Source: Sycobia sp. Sy_11
Taxonomy: Eukaryota; Arthropoda; Insecta; Hymenoptera; Epichrysomallidae
DNA length: 64,000 nt
Assembly: GCA_018907035.1 (NCBI GenBank)
Contig: JACCIC010000038.1
Location: forward strand, 3,595,001-3,659,000
Direction: 5' to 3'
This document shows, piece after piece, positions 45,670-57,415 of this stretch (the first letter of the stretch is position 1; each line of letters begins with the position of its first letter). The notes below the pieces were generated by a model. The model did not search any database and had not been told where the DNA came from. It saw only the letters and a program-made list of their open reading frames with translations. A program made the translations under genes and the position numbers.

Positions 45670-46835
45670 GGCTATTTTTCACAATAATTTAATTATACGG
45701 CTATTTTTCGTCTTCGCAAATGTTCGGAACTGTGTAGTATAAGATGAAGTATTCAATATGTGGAATTAACTAAAAGCAAAATAGATACTTGGACAGGGAT
45801 ACAAAATTGAAATTATTATAAATGCAAAAACTGCAAATACTTTTATGCCAATAGTATTCATGACTCTACTTTCATAATCAGCAAGTACTCAGACCATTAC
45901 GGACACAGTCTATAGTAACATTAATGAGGTGATGAAATTAAAGCACAAAACATAAAGTTTAACATTTTTGGTACATCTATATAATTGTAGAAATACATAA
46001 CAATTATATTTTTATGTTTTGTACCTTACTCCTTTTTTTGTATAACGACCATTATTCTATGGAAGAAATTCCATTCTGTTAGTAACGTAACTATATGATC
46101 TATTTTTTATTGAACACTATGTAATCAATAAAATTTCTAATTATTAATTATGGGAAAATGAAATGAAACCGATAAAAATCTTTATTACTGTAATTTAGTA
46201 ATATTCAATAAGCACTTGCTCCATATTTCACTTTTAACAAATCATGAGTGCAAGATGCAAATATTATATACGTCAACAACTGTCAGTAAGAAAAGAGATC
46301 AAGAGATAGTTTAAGAGCTTCAGTTAGAATTTTCAGATATATCAATATATTTACAATATTATATATAGTCATTCTCCTGTTATTTAGATATTTACAAATA
46401 CTTTTTTGATTAATCCAACATGCACCTATATACCTTCTATAATAATGTCATTTATACAAGAGCAAAGAGATATGCTCAGAGCAATGAGAGTGCACTTGAA
46501 CTCGCAAAAAGAGTGTAGGTGGAGCAAGTAGTTCATAGAATGGTAAGAAAAAAGTAAAAAAAAGAGAGAGAGCCGCTCTAATTGGCGGTTCGCTATCGAC
46601 TGGAATCGCTCGCGATTCCACGGAATCGTGGATCTCGCGGCGGCGTGTACATCGACGAGAGCCACCTGTGGTCCCCACGTTGCATATACTCTCGTGCACA
46701 AAAGGAAGTTGGTTGGCGACCTATGAAAAGCGTGGGCCCGACTGGAGAAGATAATGCTCTGATAATGAAAGACAGCCGGTCTGTGGTCCCCTTCCGCCCC
46801 CCCCCTTCGCGATCTGATTTAATTAGTAGGGAGAA

Positions 46836-46840
<5 letters not shown>

Positions 46841-46877
<37 letters not shown>
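46841..46877. repeat. (GA)n microsatellite
   Basis: GA array with AAAG interruptions. Confidence 0.92.
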
Positions 46878-47715
46878 GTGGTTCACCGAAGAATCGCTGA
46901 GAATTCAACGCATGCGGTGTGGCTACTCTCCAAGCGGAGAAACAGGAAATTTGCGTTCTAGTGTGCAAGGATTAAAGAGGATGAAGAAAAGCAAGGAAGC
47001 TACTGCTCGTAGAGCTACCCGAGATAAAGAGAAAAAAAGATACATTCCGAAGTCTCGTCCGGAAGGAAAAATGCGACACAGCGCCGAGGTTCCCGCGGTG
47101 GGAAAATACGATATATACCTTCCAGGTCGATTGATCGCTGTTAGAAGCTCGTAGTGCTGCGTAATTTGGGAACGTTAGTTTTCCCCGCACCTGAATGAAT
47201 AATAATGTAAATGAACGGAACAGGAACACGGGCGCGCAATTTGACTCGACCACGCACCTAGCGCTAGAGGTAATTTATTTGCTCTTAAACGAAATAAATA
47301 TCAGATATCGCGCCATACTTGCTAGCATACAAATATATATATATATATATATACGTACATATGGTTATACGGGGTGTTTTTTTTAAATGGAGTTCAAACG
47401 GAATATATATGATCGGTTCACGACGTTGGCAACAAACTCCGACTAACCGCGAGCAAGTCAATTACAGGATATATAGGTGTATACGACCGATCCGCAATAA
47501 GCCCGGATACAAATAACTGACCATTATGAAATTCAGTAGCAATGGCTACGATGTACACACAGCCTCGTGCCTAACCAAGAGTACGAGGAGGGAGTAGACA
47601 CGAAAAAGAGGATCTGGAAGCTGCGAAGAGACAAGTGAAAAACTGGTACAACGCACTGATCGGGCTGCGAAAAAAATTCCCGTGCGCGTGCATGTCCCAT
47701 AACTGAAAAAAATAC

Positions 47716-47732
47716 ATATATATATATATATA

Positions 47733-47788
<56 letters not shown>
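47716..47788. repeat. (TA)n microsatellite
   Basis: TA array with one CTTATA interruption. Confidence 0.95.
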
Positions 47789-47791
<3 letters not shown>

Positions 47792-50039
47792 GCACAGTCC
47801 CTCATGGCGAAGGAACCTGGAGAAAATCTGATAATACGTCGAGATAGCGCCTGCTCGCGATCCCGCGCATATACAACTTAAGGGAGTATGACGAAGAGCC
47901 CGGCGGAGCTGTGGAACACGGGGAACCCCCGGAGCTTCGAGCAATCGGCTCTGCGCCCCCTCCTCCTCCTCTTCTCCTCTCACGGTGGCTCGAACGAATT
48001 AGAAATATGACCAGCGTACACGAGAGAACTGCGCCTCCAACCTCTCCTTTCTCGATCTCTCTTGCGCTTTGCACGTTCGCATCCTCGCGATCGTGCACTG
48101 CGCCGCGAGAATTGCGCCAACCATCAGCGACTTAAATAGGATTCCATTACCGGCTCATTTTTCGATGCCACTGATTATGAAGAGGGATGTTGCTTCACCC
48201 TAACCCCATCCCCTGATCCGTTGCCCGCATGTTTTTCGTTCTTCGTGCGGGCCGTATAAGCTAGCCGATTAATCGCTGCCGATTTGTCGCTCGTTATTAT
48301 CGCGCCCATGCATACCACCGCAAATCGATCTGCTCTGCATTGTGCCAACTTTATAACGATCGCGGGAGTCGCGAGAAAGCGCACACGAAGTGCTTGGGCA
48401 TCAATACGTTTTTTCCAAGTGCGTCTAGCAGCTTCATCTCAGTGATTATTTATAGTTTTATAATGTTCTGAATTCGCAAAATTTTATTTTGCGCATTGAC
48501 AAGAGACCCGTTGAAAACTATTACGGCTTTAGTTTTTTTTTAGTAAGTCTATATGTCTATATGTGTTTTATTATATATAATTTTCATTCACTTTCCAAAA
48601 AAATCACACTAATATTTTTTTCAATTACTTATAGTGAATATAAAATTAAATAATAACAAATCAAAATGCTCAACACCCTCAAAAAGAATTTAGTGTCAAA
48701 CAGAATTTCGAAGAAGTATAATAGCAAAGTTCGTTTCGCCCTCAGTCAACTGCAGGGCTTGTTAGAAAAATGATAGGTGATCAATTCCCAGAGCTAGCAA
48801 GATAATCGAAAAGCCGAAAAACATATAGAGGATACTGATCTATTCATCTTCTAAAAAATGAAGTCTTAAAGTTTCATTTAAGTAAAATAAATAAAGAAAA
48901 TAGAATTATTTGATTAGATCAACCACACTTTTTAAAATGAAATCGAACTCAGTGAATATAAATTGCCTTCGACACTTTACTTTTTTGTGATTTTTGCACC
49001 AAAACATAAGCATTTCGAAAACTGAATAATACGAAGTCTGGCTATTAAATAACGGAACTGCTTATGAAAAATAGTTTTAGGTTATAAGTTATTCTACAAT
49101 TGGATATTTTTCTTCAACTGAACTCCTTTTTCTTGTCTCTCTTTTTCAGAAGCTCCTACAATTTTCGCTTCACCGCATCCATCGGAACGAATAGAGTACC
49201 TTATAAGCCAAACTTATTAATCTTTAAAAAGAGGAAAATGTAACTGTCTCCTCGCCCAAACTGTTATGATGCATGTTGGTGTATTACAGTATGTCTAACG
49301 GCTAAATAAAATTGTACATCTAATGAATTGTTGATTGATTTACATCTAACGTTATTATCTTGGTACAAAATCTGCTGTACAAACTTTCTTCATTTTCAAT
49401 TCGTTGAATAAAGTTTCTTTGGTAGTTTCTTTATCGGCGTTTGCAGTCTGAGCAACCATTCGATATTCATACTACGATCTCCGTATACAATTTCATTAAT
49501 GTTGGCCTTTGTTTGTGGATTTGAAAAAATGACAAATAGATCTGATTAGACATCTTCGTTGCTCTCTGAGCCTTTAGAAAAAATATTTATTCCATTCGAA
49601 AACACACATGAAACATAATTTTTACTATGTCTCATTCATCAACTTATAGCACTTAATTTGGAGTTTTTAAATTTAGCGCAAAATTTCACATTGCTCCGTT
49701 GCTTATGTTATTCGTCAAACTTTGTTATCGAAATAAAAATTAAATACATCAGTTACTAAACATTATAGAATATCTACTACTAAAGCGACAAAAACGTTTT
49801 TGTTTGTTGTACCATCTATTCAACGCTACATTTATCGCATCCTACCACTCGTCTATATTATTTATACACTCGCAGTCTCTTTAATTACATTGTCTTTTAT
49901 CTATAGATGTTTAAAATATACTCTAAATGTAATATATGTAATTGTAGTTTATGATTCATGCTGATCAAACTTTTTATCTCCGTCAGATATCTGTTTATAT
50001 TCCATAAGAACTCCCAAATTGTTCAAAATTTCACATAAG

Positions 50040-50352
50040 GGTTCGTCATGTCCTTAGATCACGTCGGGGTCATCACTATAGCGTATCACATGGGTGTTAT
50101 ATATTCCCGTATGTACACACCTATGTATCGAGCAATGGCTCGTGATGAGTTTCGTCCAGGGTTTACCGACTGGATTCATGAGTAAGGCATTGTCGGCAAC
50201 TCCCGCCTTAAACGCGGTCATATGGACCGGATCAAGGGCTTATATATTAATCGGAGGCCTATGTGGTCGCTAACGGATTAACTAAGTGCCAAGCTGCCCT
50301 CTGTTAGCAGACTTCGCATGTAGGGTACCCCTACATGGTATTTATACCATGT
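50040..50352 (+). repeat. Unclassified repeat X, ending in two perfect hairpins
   Basis: A GC-richer segment. About 65 bp of it (50150-50212) recur inverted at about 55565-55635, next to a mariner piece in both places. It ends with hairpins GTAGGG-TAC-CCCTAC (50320-50334) and ACATGGTAT-TT-ATACCATGT (50333-50352), directly before a mariner terminal repeat. No coding frame is recognised. It may be a terminus or UTR of an unrecognised element. Confidence 0.5.
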
Positions 50353-50750
50353 GATCAAATTTGACCCGGACTGACCAAAAAATGCTGACTGTTTTCTTCG
50401 ATTATTGTGGTGTGGTGCATAATTAATTCCTTCTCACCGGCGAAACCTTTAAGAAAGAATATTGTCTGAATATTATGCGTCATTTGCATCATCTCACACC
50501 GCGTTGATTTTACGTGAACATTTCGCCAAAAATTCAACCAATATCGTTCGGCAACCACCGCACTCGCCTGATTTAGCACTGTGTTACTTGTGGCTGTTCA
50601 GCAAACTCAAAAGACCACTTCGGGGACACGGTTTTGAAGCGAATGAAAAAATACAAGCTGAACTGATGGCCATTCTGGAATACGAGTATAAAAAATGTTT
50701 TGAAAATTGAAAAAAGCGTTGGCATAGTTGCATTGCAACCCCCCGGATGC
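50351..50750 (+). mobile_element. Chimeric mariner fragment (family M2 end, family M1 body)
   Basis: Starts with GTGATCAAATTTGACCCGGA, the same end sequence found inverted at about 54822-54842 after the family M2 transposase. It continues directly with MLTVFFDY and the C-terminal transposase region of family M1. The N-terminal half and the first catalytic Asp are absent. Confidence 0.75.
50372..50750 (+). pseudogene. Mariner transposase C-terminal remnant
   Basis: Reads MLTVFFDYCGVVH, then SSHTALILREHFAKNSTNIV, PPHSPDLAL and LFSKLKRPLRGHGFEANEKIQAEL, and ends near KKCFEN-KKRWHSCIA with an in-frame stop. The second catalytic segment is spoiled (no DNAPAH). Closely similar to the mariner copies at 15 and 55 kb. 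Confidence 0.85.
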
Positions 50751-51282
50751 ATTTGCACATCTGTTTTTATAAAGCATCTGAAGTGCTGCCCAATACAAAT
50801 TAAATATTTATTAGTCATGCCTGCATTGAAGGTGTTCTGCTTAAGAAAAATTACTGTCGATTGAGATTTTAGTCAGATAGCGACAAGTTAACACGAATTT
50901 ACTGCTTTCTTGTATGTTTCATAATAAAGTATTTATTAAGAAACTTCTTATCCTTTCTTTAATTAAAAAGAAGCAGTAATGAATTCATTGCAGCAACAGC
51001 AATTGCTAATCTGTTACCTCACCTCAAAACATATATAACTGCAATAAATGCAATTGCTGCTATGAGTGTAAATTGATAATTATGTTTCGTTAAACTTCCA
51101 GAATCGTATACCTAGGGATACTTATAATATATAATGTTTCTTCCTTTTTCGCAGAATAAAAGAAATTAGTATTTCATTCTTACACACGACTGTATTTTGT
51201 AAGTATCAGAATTGAACAAAACATTATTTTAAATTTAGCTCCATGTAATTTTCGTTAGAACTATACTAAAGTTTTATCTATA
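50751..51282. other. AT-rich DNA, nothing recognised
   Basis: No frame or repeat of note. Confidence 0.4.
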
Positions 51283-51500
51283 AATTAAATTAATAAATAT
51301 TTTCATCGGTCTTAAAATCTTTATTCAATAATATATTATACTAATATAACGACAGTCAGACTGTCCTTGTTTACAATCACCTCCGAAGAATCTGAAATAG
51401 AAATTACTACTAAAAATAAAATAAAATTAAATTCAAAATTAAAAGTAATTAAAAATAATAACAATAAACTATATGTTACTAGAGTACAACCTAACTGCAA
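51283..51500 (-). mobile_element. PLE 3' tail fragment
   Basis: Matches the PLE copy 1 tail at 1370-1640: the landmarks AATAAATATTTTCATCGGTCTT, GACAGTCAGACTGTCCTTGT, CAATCACCTCCGAAGAATCTG and the AAATAAAA-rich stretch are in the same order. It stops before the hammerhead motif and coding region. Confidence 0.8.
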
Positions 51501-52709
51501 TAATTAATAATACTGCAAATATTTATTAATTTAGCTCAGACAGTTGATATCAGTACAATTTTTAATTTTTAATTTTTAATTTTTATCTACAAAAGTAAAT
51601 ATACATATATTTTAATAAAATATGAAGATGTATGGATGGAAAATATTGAAAATTATATATGATATGATTTAATGTTTAATTTTGATGAACAAGTATTCTT
51701 AATTTGTTAAAGAACTGAAATTCTGAAAAATTACATAAATATGGATCTAAAAATTGAAACTATATGAAATACATTAAACTTTTACCTACTATATATATTT
51801 TCTAATTTGTAATAGGGACGATTATATTAAAATTACTTTATTTCAAAAATATTGAATTCTGATAATTTTTTACTTAAACATCCTTATTCTCTTAGGGTGC
51901 GTACATATTTTTGACAACCTAAGACTCCTGTCAGAACACCAAATAAATTAGTTAGTCGTCGGCAAAGCGATACTTTTCGATTGAATTCTGAGAGTGATAT
52001 TCGACATATTTATAAAGATCTCGAAGCGTACCTTCTTTTTTATAGTCTCTTATCTTGACAACCAACTCGACTTCTCCCATTTGATGTAAAATCCCTCTTT
52101 CTTTTCGTAGAGCCTATTTGTTTTTCTTATTCCGTCGCGTACTTCATTCCTCACGATCATTCTTCTTCGCAGGATCGCAGTCCTGTCAAACAATTCACTA
52201 CCTCTGTCCTGCTTGTCCCTTACCTGCATTGACCAATTAGGAACCGAAAATTCAATATTAATTATTGATTTTTTTTGCGCAAACAATTTCTAAACCAAAA
52301 CAAAAATAAAATTTCAATAACATTTTTCGACAATTATTGTATATTATCGTGATTAACATTGTCAAATTTAAAGAAAAATATTTTAGCAAATATAGGATTA
52401 TTTGTAATAATTGGAATTTACTACATGAACAATCATGTTTGCTCAAAATGAAAGTGTATAGGAATTGTGTTTAATTGTGTTATTTCTGAGATTTCTGAAA
52501 TATAAATCATAAGTTTGTATTCATAACTTCACACTATAATATATTTTCAAAAAAACTAGTGCAAAAATCTTAACTTTTCCATCTTGCGAAACGAGTTAAA
52601 AAATCTGTCGTTTCTAAAACACCATTAATTAGTATGTATACAATATTAAACTTCATATATCAAATATCAAATTAGAATTAAAAATTGTACTTATGTCGCA
52701 TGTTCTGAA
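51501..52709. other. AT-rich DNA, nothing recognised
   Basis: Short frames only; the minus-strand frame at 52050-52286 matches no family I know. Confidence 0.4.
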
Positions 52710-52816
52710 TTAAATTAATAAATATTTTTATCGGTCTTACAGTCTGATTGTCCTGATTTTAGCTAATATATTACATTATAAAGACTGAAGACCGATAAAA
52801 ATATTTATTAATTTAA
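52710..52816. repeat. Head-to-head PLE terminal sequences forming a hairpin
   Basis: The arms at 52710-52745 and 52782-52816 are inverted copies of the PLE 3' terminal sequence (phrase TTTTTATCGGTCTT), identical except for one 1-nt gap, with a 36-nt spacer. No PLE body is attached. Confidence 0.88.
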
Positions 52817-53499
52817 TCTTATCAAATTCTTAGCAAATGATTAAAATATCTCTATACAAATATCTCTAAGTCTCCTGAATACCAAATAAAATAATCTTCC
52901 AATCGTCACATTTCTTCTTGACTGAATTAATCCCAAAATCACAAAATCTAAATTTTTAAAATTTACACACTCTTATGTCAAATTTACCGCCTTTACATGG
53001 TTCATATTTTATTTCTGTTGCAGTCCTTGTTTATATAGTTTACAGCTTTTTCGCACTTTTCATTTCACTTTTTCGCATTTATTCTCTTCTATCCTATATA
53101 CGCAAGACTGAGATTCTTTCTTTTGATGATGTCTTCCACTTCGTCAAATGAGGTATAAAAGAAGAAAGAAAGAAAAAAGAAAGAGATCAGAAACGATGAG
53201 AGGGAAAGAGAAGAAAAAGATCTGACGAAGTCTTACTCTTGTGTCGAGATATGCAAACGTCTTAACGCGGGTCGAACAGGCGTAACTCAACCCGCGCACA
53301 TGCATAAGAATGAAATACACATATATACAGAACTTATATGTAAGCCCGAGCGCAAACGCGCGCGCGCATGGTCCGGGCACACTATAAACCTCGATACAGG
53401 ACGAATAAAATCCCGGATTTACAATCGCGATATCGCAAGGGCAAAAAAATGTTAAAGGAGACAACTCGACTAAGAACATCTCGTCTCCGTTCTTCGGGC

Positions 53500-53558
<59 letters not shown>

Positions 53559-54219
53559 CGCAAGTTTACGACGTTCCGTCTGTCACTAACTTTGAGGAGT
53601 TCACCTGCGCGTCCGCGGACGCTGATCTGTGACGGTACGACTCATCTTTCTTATAACAACGTCCCCCTCCCTCCTTTGGGGCCGCGAGATTTTCTCCATA
53701 GCTTTTAAACACGCCTCAACTTTAATGTCTTTACGGCATCGGTTTAAGAACTTGTTCGATGTGTTTATATTGGCGCAGTTTGCGCCATTGCCGACTGTCT
53801 TATCTGCATTAATACAGTATATACTCCCCCGGCTGTGCGCTGAGCTTCGGTAAATTTAAAAGCTTATTTAAGACTTTGTAGAGTCAGTTTTTTTTCAAGG
53901 GTAGTGTACTAATGTATTCATCAATAAAACAATCGTCAAAAGGGTTATTTCATTGACTTGTAGTTTATTATATAAAAAATGTATAATGTTCAGTTTCTGG
54001 TTTCAATTCAAACCTGCTTGAACGGTTAATATGTATGTTACATCAAAAAACTGCGGAGAAATAAAGCATCAACCGTTTATTTATTCGTTCATCGTATTAT
54101 AGAAAATTATTAAAATGTTGCCAAATGTATAATATAGGGATTTATATAAAATTCCCAATAATGAGAATTAGACCAAAGATGTAAAAATAAAACTAATAAT
54201 AAAGGAAATAGTAAAATTA
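52817..54219. other. GC-richer island with TA array; no gene recognised
   Basis: The 53.2-53.85 kb part is non-repetitive and GC-richer around a TA array (53500-53555), without a credible exon. The remainder is AT-rich. Confidence 0.4.
53500..53555. repeat. (TA)n microsatellite
   Basis: TA array of about 55 bp. Confidence 0.95.
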
Positions 54220-54342
54220 TCTTTTTCGGGATTCAGCATATATTATTTTTTTTAAAGAAAATGTATCTCTTTTGGGATCCAATATGTTATGTTTTTTTTT
54301 TTAATGAAATATATGTTTTTTGGGATCCAACATATTATTCAA
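54220..54342. repeat. Short tandem repeat, three units of 45-49 bp
   Basis: Units share TTTTGGGATCCAATATRTTAT followed by a T-run and AAAGAAAATGTAT. The GGGAT landmarks are at 54228, 54275 and 54322. The plus-strand frame across it shows YLFWDPICY/YVFWDPTYY repeats, an artefact of the array. Confidence 0.8.
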
Positions 54343-54539
54343 GTGAATTGTACAATGTAAATTGTAATGCAAAATGGTTGAGCTTTACAATAATAAGAAA
54401 AAACTATAATATAGACAATGATGGTATAAAATTAATTGATTCGCAAGAATATTGAAATCTACTTAGTGGTTAATATTTTTGTAAAAATAAGAACTTTTTT
54501 TTTGACTCTGAAATTTGAGCGCCATATCTCCATTAGTGT

Positions 54540-54845
54540 GTGTTTGTCAGCGGTTTGTTTACCTCGCAAAAAGTTTGTCTGGCGATATTGACTATGGAAA
54601 AAAAAGTTGATCAACGAGTTTGCTTGAAATTTTGTGTTCCCAATGGAATTACGGCTACGGAATCATTCCGAAGGCAATCCCAGGTGAGGCTCACAACAGG
54701 TGTATGGAAAATTGGATTAAGTGTTGGCATGCTTATATTAGCTCGAAAAGAGCTTATTTTGAAGGCAATAATAAAGATTTATATTAAAATACATAAAAAT
54801 GTCGTTTTATTTTTTTGTCAGTCCGGGTCAAATTTGATCACATTA
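54540..54845 (+). mobile_element. Mariner deletion derivative (family M2)
   Basis: Encodes the start of a transposase (MEKKVDQRVCLKFCVPNGIT from 54594) and, in another frame, its last residues (CMENWIKCWHAYISSKRAYF... ending at a TAA near 54787). The roughly 280 residues between, with all catalytic Asp residues, are missing. The 3' end TCAGTCCGGGTCAAATTTGA (from about 54820) is the inverse of the end at 50351. The left terminal repeat is not clear. Confidence 0.8.
54594..54790 (+). pseudogene. Mariner transposase N-/C-terminal fusion remnant
   Basis: The N-terminal helix-turn-helix start is joined out of frame to the C-terminal tail by an internal deletion near 54660-54700. It differs from the family M1 transposase at 15 kb and from the intact one at 30 kb. 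Confidence 0.78.
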
Positions 54846-55025
54846 TGTATATTATAGTATTTATATTATATATTACATTATATATAGTATAGTTATTTAG
54901 TATGTGTATTTTATCAATTTTAATAAAGTACGATAATTTTTTCCTTCTTGAGTATTATCAGCTGATTTTTGTAATTGTGATGTATGTTGAAATATCAAAA
55001 TGGTACTTAGAAGCTAGCTATGATT

Positions 55026-55027
<2 letters not shown>

Positions 55028-55085
<58 letters not shown>
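55028..55085. repeat. (TA)n microsatellite
   Basis: TA array of about 58 bp. Confidence 0.95.
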
Positions 55086-55087
<2 letters not shown>

Positions 55088-55284
55088 AATTCCTCTAGTC
55101 CTATTTGTAGTTCGAGCTGCTTTTAGGAAAAGTTTCTAATATTTCAATCTAATATTTTAAAATTTCTTAGACTTGAGGTTAAAGTACATTTAAAGATGTA
55201 ATTATCTGATTTTTGGTAAATTATTACTGATAATTACAAGCTTGTTGATACTGATAAGGATATCGATTTTTTCCTGAGCTACAG

Positions 55285-55640
55285 ATACTACTATGTACAA
55301 ATATGAGTGAGACTTTATTTATAACTTTTGAAATTTTTATTTATTTTTCTAAATATAATTCATCCCCCTCAAAATAACCCCCCCCCCCCGATGCAATGCA
55401 ATTATGCCAACGCTTTTTCCAATTTACAAAACATTTTTTATACTCATACTCCAGAATGGCCATCAATTCCTTCTTCGATTCGACTTGTATTTCTTCATTC
55501 GATTCAAAACCGTGTCCCCGAAGTGGTCTTTTGAGTTTGCCGAACAGCTAGAAGTCAGACGGTGTCTAAGGCAGGAGTTGCCGTCAATGCCTTACTCATG
55601 AATCCAGTCGGTAAATCCTGGACGAATTCAGCACTGAAAA
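55285..55640 (-). mobile_element. Mariner 3' fragment (family M1) fused to repeat X
   Basis: The minus strand encodes PSDF-LFGKLKRPLRGHGFESN, KKELMAILEYEYKKCF and NWKKRWHNCIA, the C-terminal end of the family M1 transposase (about 55560-55390). The 3' UTR runs to about 55285 and matches the 15-kb copy. Upstream it abruptly joins repeat X (55565-55640), as in the 50-kb copy but at a different mariner position. Confidence 0.8.
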
Positions 55641-56085
55641 ACGCGTGCTTCAACTGTAGTTTTAACCATTAGTTCTCATTTATCCTCGCAAAACTCTTTT
55701 CCACCTTGTTCTACAATACATGTAAGTTCTTTTATAATAATTTTTAGGATTGCAACAATCTGGAATGTATGTCCGCTGAAGCAATGAAAAGTACGTTCCC
55801 TATAACAGAAACGTGAGTTAAGTGCACAACTTTAGTTTGAACAATTTTTTTCTAAACTCAAAATTGTTTCATAAAACCTGGTTTTTATCAATTTTTTAAC
55901 ATTTTTACAAAGTTTGGGTGCCTGGCGTTGCCACATCCAGATTAATTGATGCAGCGGCCAATCACTACGCTTTAGATAACATTGAAACGAATCATTTAAA
56001 CTAATTTTCGACCGAGGATAAATATGACATAAAAATGTCGCTGGCTCCCGGACTAATTGTATAGATTACATTTTTAAGAGGGTGG
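55641..56085. other. Unassigned sequence between mariner and Copia remnants
   Basis: No credible frame or repeat seen. Confidence 0.4.
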
Positions 56086-56505
56086 TAACATGAAGGATCA
56101 TATCACAAGCTTTTTAACAACAGTAAATAAACTAGCAGCTGTTGGGAACGTTTTTATGATGCCGACTTGGCTACTATGTCGCTTTGCAGCTTATTAGACA
56201 GTTACGATACACTAGTTACAACGTTGTAACACTATCAAGAAGAACAAATAAGTTTAAATTTCATCAAAAGAAAGTCATTGTCAGAATATCAGAAAAGAAC
56301 GAATAAAGAACATTTTACTGGGATATCAGACACTGAGCAAGCACTAAAAATTACAGCTGATTTACAAAAGGACCGGAAATGCTTTTCATTTAAAAATATA
56401 GGGCACTAGAAGAGAGAATATAAAGATTATCAAGATTGGAAAGCAAGAACAGAAGCGGTAAATATAACTAAGTAATGTACTAGCGAAAGAAATGATTTAT
56501 TTTGC

Positions 56506-56697
56506 GTGAGAAGAATAGAAAATATAGTTAAAGAATATAGACAGAACACCTGGGTTGCAGATTTAGGAGTTTCCAGGCATATGACCAATGATAGAAAATT
56601 TTTGACCAAATACTCAGGTATAAAGGGCGAAGTGGCCTTAGCGAATGGAGGATTATTTAGGCAAGCAAATAGGACAATTAAAATTTATTGTAAGTAG
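56506..56697 (+). pseudogene. Copia protease fragment
   Basis: This 63-codon frame carries WVADLGVSRHMTNDRKFLTKYSGIKGEVALANG, the Copia aspartic protease region; the catalytic D-S-G reads D-L-G. It ends at 56697. The pre-integrase similarity continues in another frame to about 56790. Confidence 0.78.
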
Positions 56698-56919
56698 CAG
56701 AGTAAATTAACTTACCGTGACAAATGTCCTGTACGTGCCTCATCTGTCTAAAAACATCATTTCAACGGTTATCTTAACAAAAAAAGTTTGAATATTCTTT
56801 TAGTAAAAAGTGGTTCTATATCACGAAATCAAATCGGACAATAGTAGAGCCAAAATTAATAGATAGTTTAAATAAATTCAACATTAATAAATCAACATCG
56901 AAACATATACATTTAAAAA

Positions 56920-57115
56920 AAATGAGAAAGAAGATAATTTTATTGAAATAGCTATCTCTCAATATATAGCCGAACAGAGTTCGAAAAAAGAAATCACGGA
57001 TCTGAAAGAACAAGAAATATATCGACAAAAATCAAAGATTCAACAAATGAAAGAAGCATTTAATATAAAAGAAGAAGAAATGAAAGAGAAACAGGCAGAA
57101 AATTAAAAAATAAAA
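56920..57115 (+). pseudogene. Lys/Glu-rich coiled-coil-like segment in the Copia remnant
   Basis: A plus-strand frame with IAEQSSKKEITDLKEQEIYR and repeated charged residues suggests a coiled coil, ending in a stop near 57104. It lies between the protease and the linker-like segment, so it is probably retroelement-derived; its function is unknown. Confidence 0.45.
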
Positions 57116-57341
57116 GAACAACTAAATCTGGATCAAGAAGAAGGTACAGAAAGTATTATTCAATATTTCGCAACAATTTCTGTAGAATTAATAAAGGTAT
57201 ACCACCAGCATGTTATGATGAAAGTTTAGAGACATTAAGTGATGAAATTCAAAAGAATTGACTATATCGTTAAGAAAGTGTGTTAGATTATAACGATACA
57301 ATGTAACATAGAATATTTTTTTTGTGTACATGTGCCAGTGA

Positions 57342-57370
57342 GAGAAAGAGAGAGAGAGAAAGAGAGAGAG

Positions 57371-57414
<44 letters not shown>
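57342..57414. repeat. (GA)n microsatellite
   Basis: GA array with AAAG interruptions in its first half. Confidence 0.95.

Positions 57415-57415
<1 letters not shown>

Larger units (their letters stand above)
43679..50039. other. No recognised gene; AT-rich DNA and GC-richer islands with GA/CT/TA arrays
   Basis: Islands at 44.6-45.6, 46.5-47.3 and 47.5-48.4 kb contain unique GC-richer sequence beside GA, CT and TA arrays. The frames are either repeat-driven or match no family. One exon-like interval (45160-45253) lies between a polypyrimidine-AG and GTAAGT. The rest (43.7-44.5, 45.7-46.4, 48.4-50.0 kb) is AT-rich. Confidence 0.4.
56086..57310 (+). mobile_element. Copia-type retrotransposon remnant (gag-protease-linker)
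   Basis: In broken plus-strand frames I read KDHITSFLTTVNKLAAVG (gag), KCFSFKNIGH (decayed CCHC zinc knuckle), NTWVADLGVSRHMTNDRKFL (protease, where DSGAS is expected), VLYVPHLSKNIIST (pre-integrase region) and finally FCRINKGIPPACY (the integrase-RT linker style of Copia). Integrase, RT and RNase H are absent and no LTR is visible. The active-site triad is degenerate, so it is dead. Confidence 0.78.

Noticed and set aside
46582..47154. 190-codon plus-strand frame
   Set aside because: Contains an ERERER run from a GA array, no recognisable domain, and no start or splice support; kept only as part of a GC-richer island.
54261..54455. 64-codon frame with repeated FWDP motifs
   Set aside because: The peptide repetition merely reflects the 45-49 bp DNA tandem repeat.
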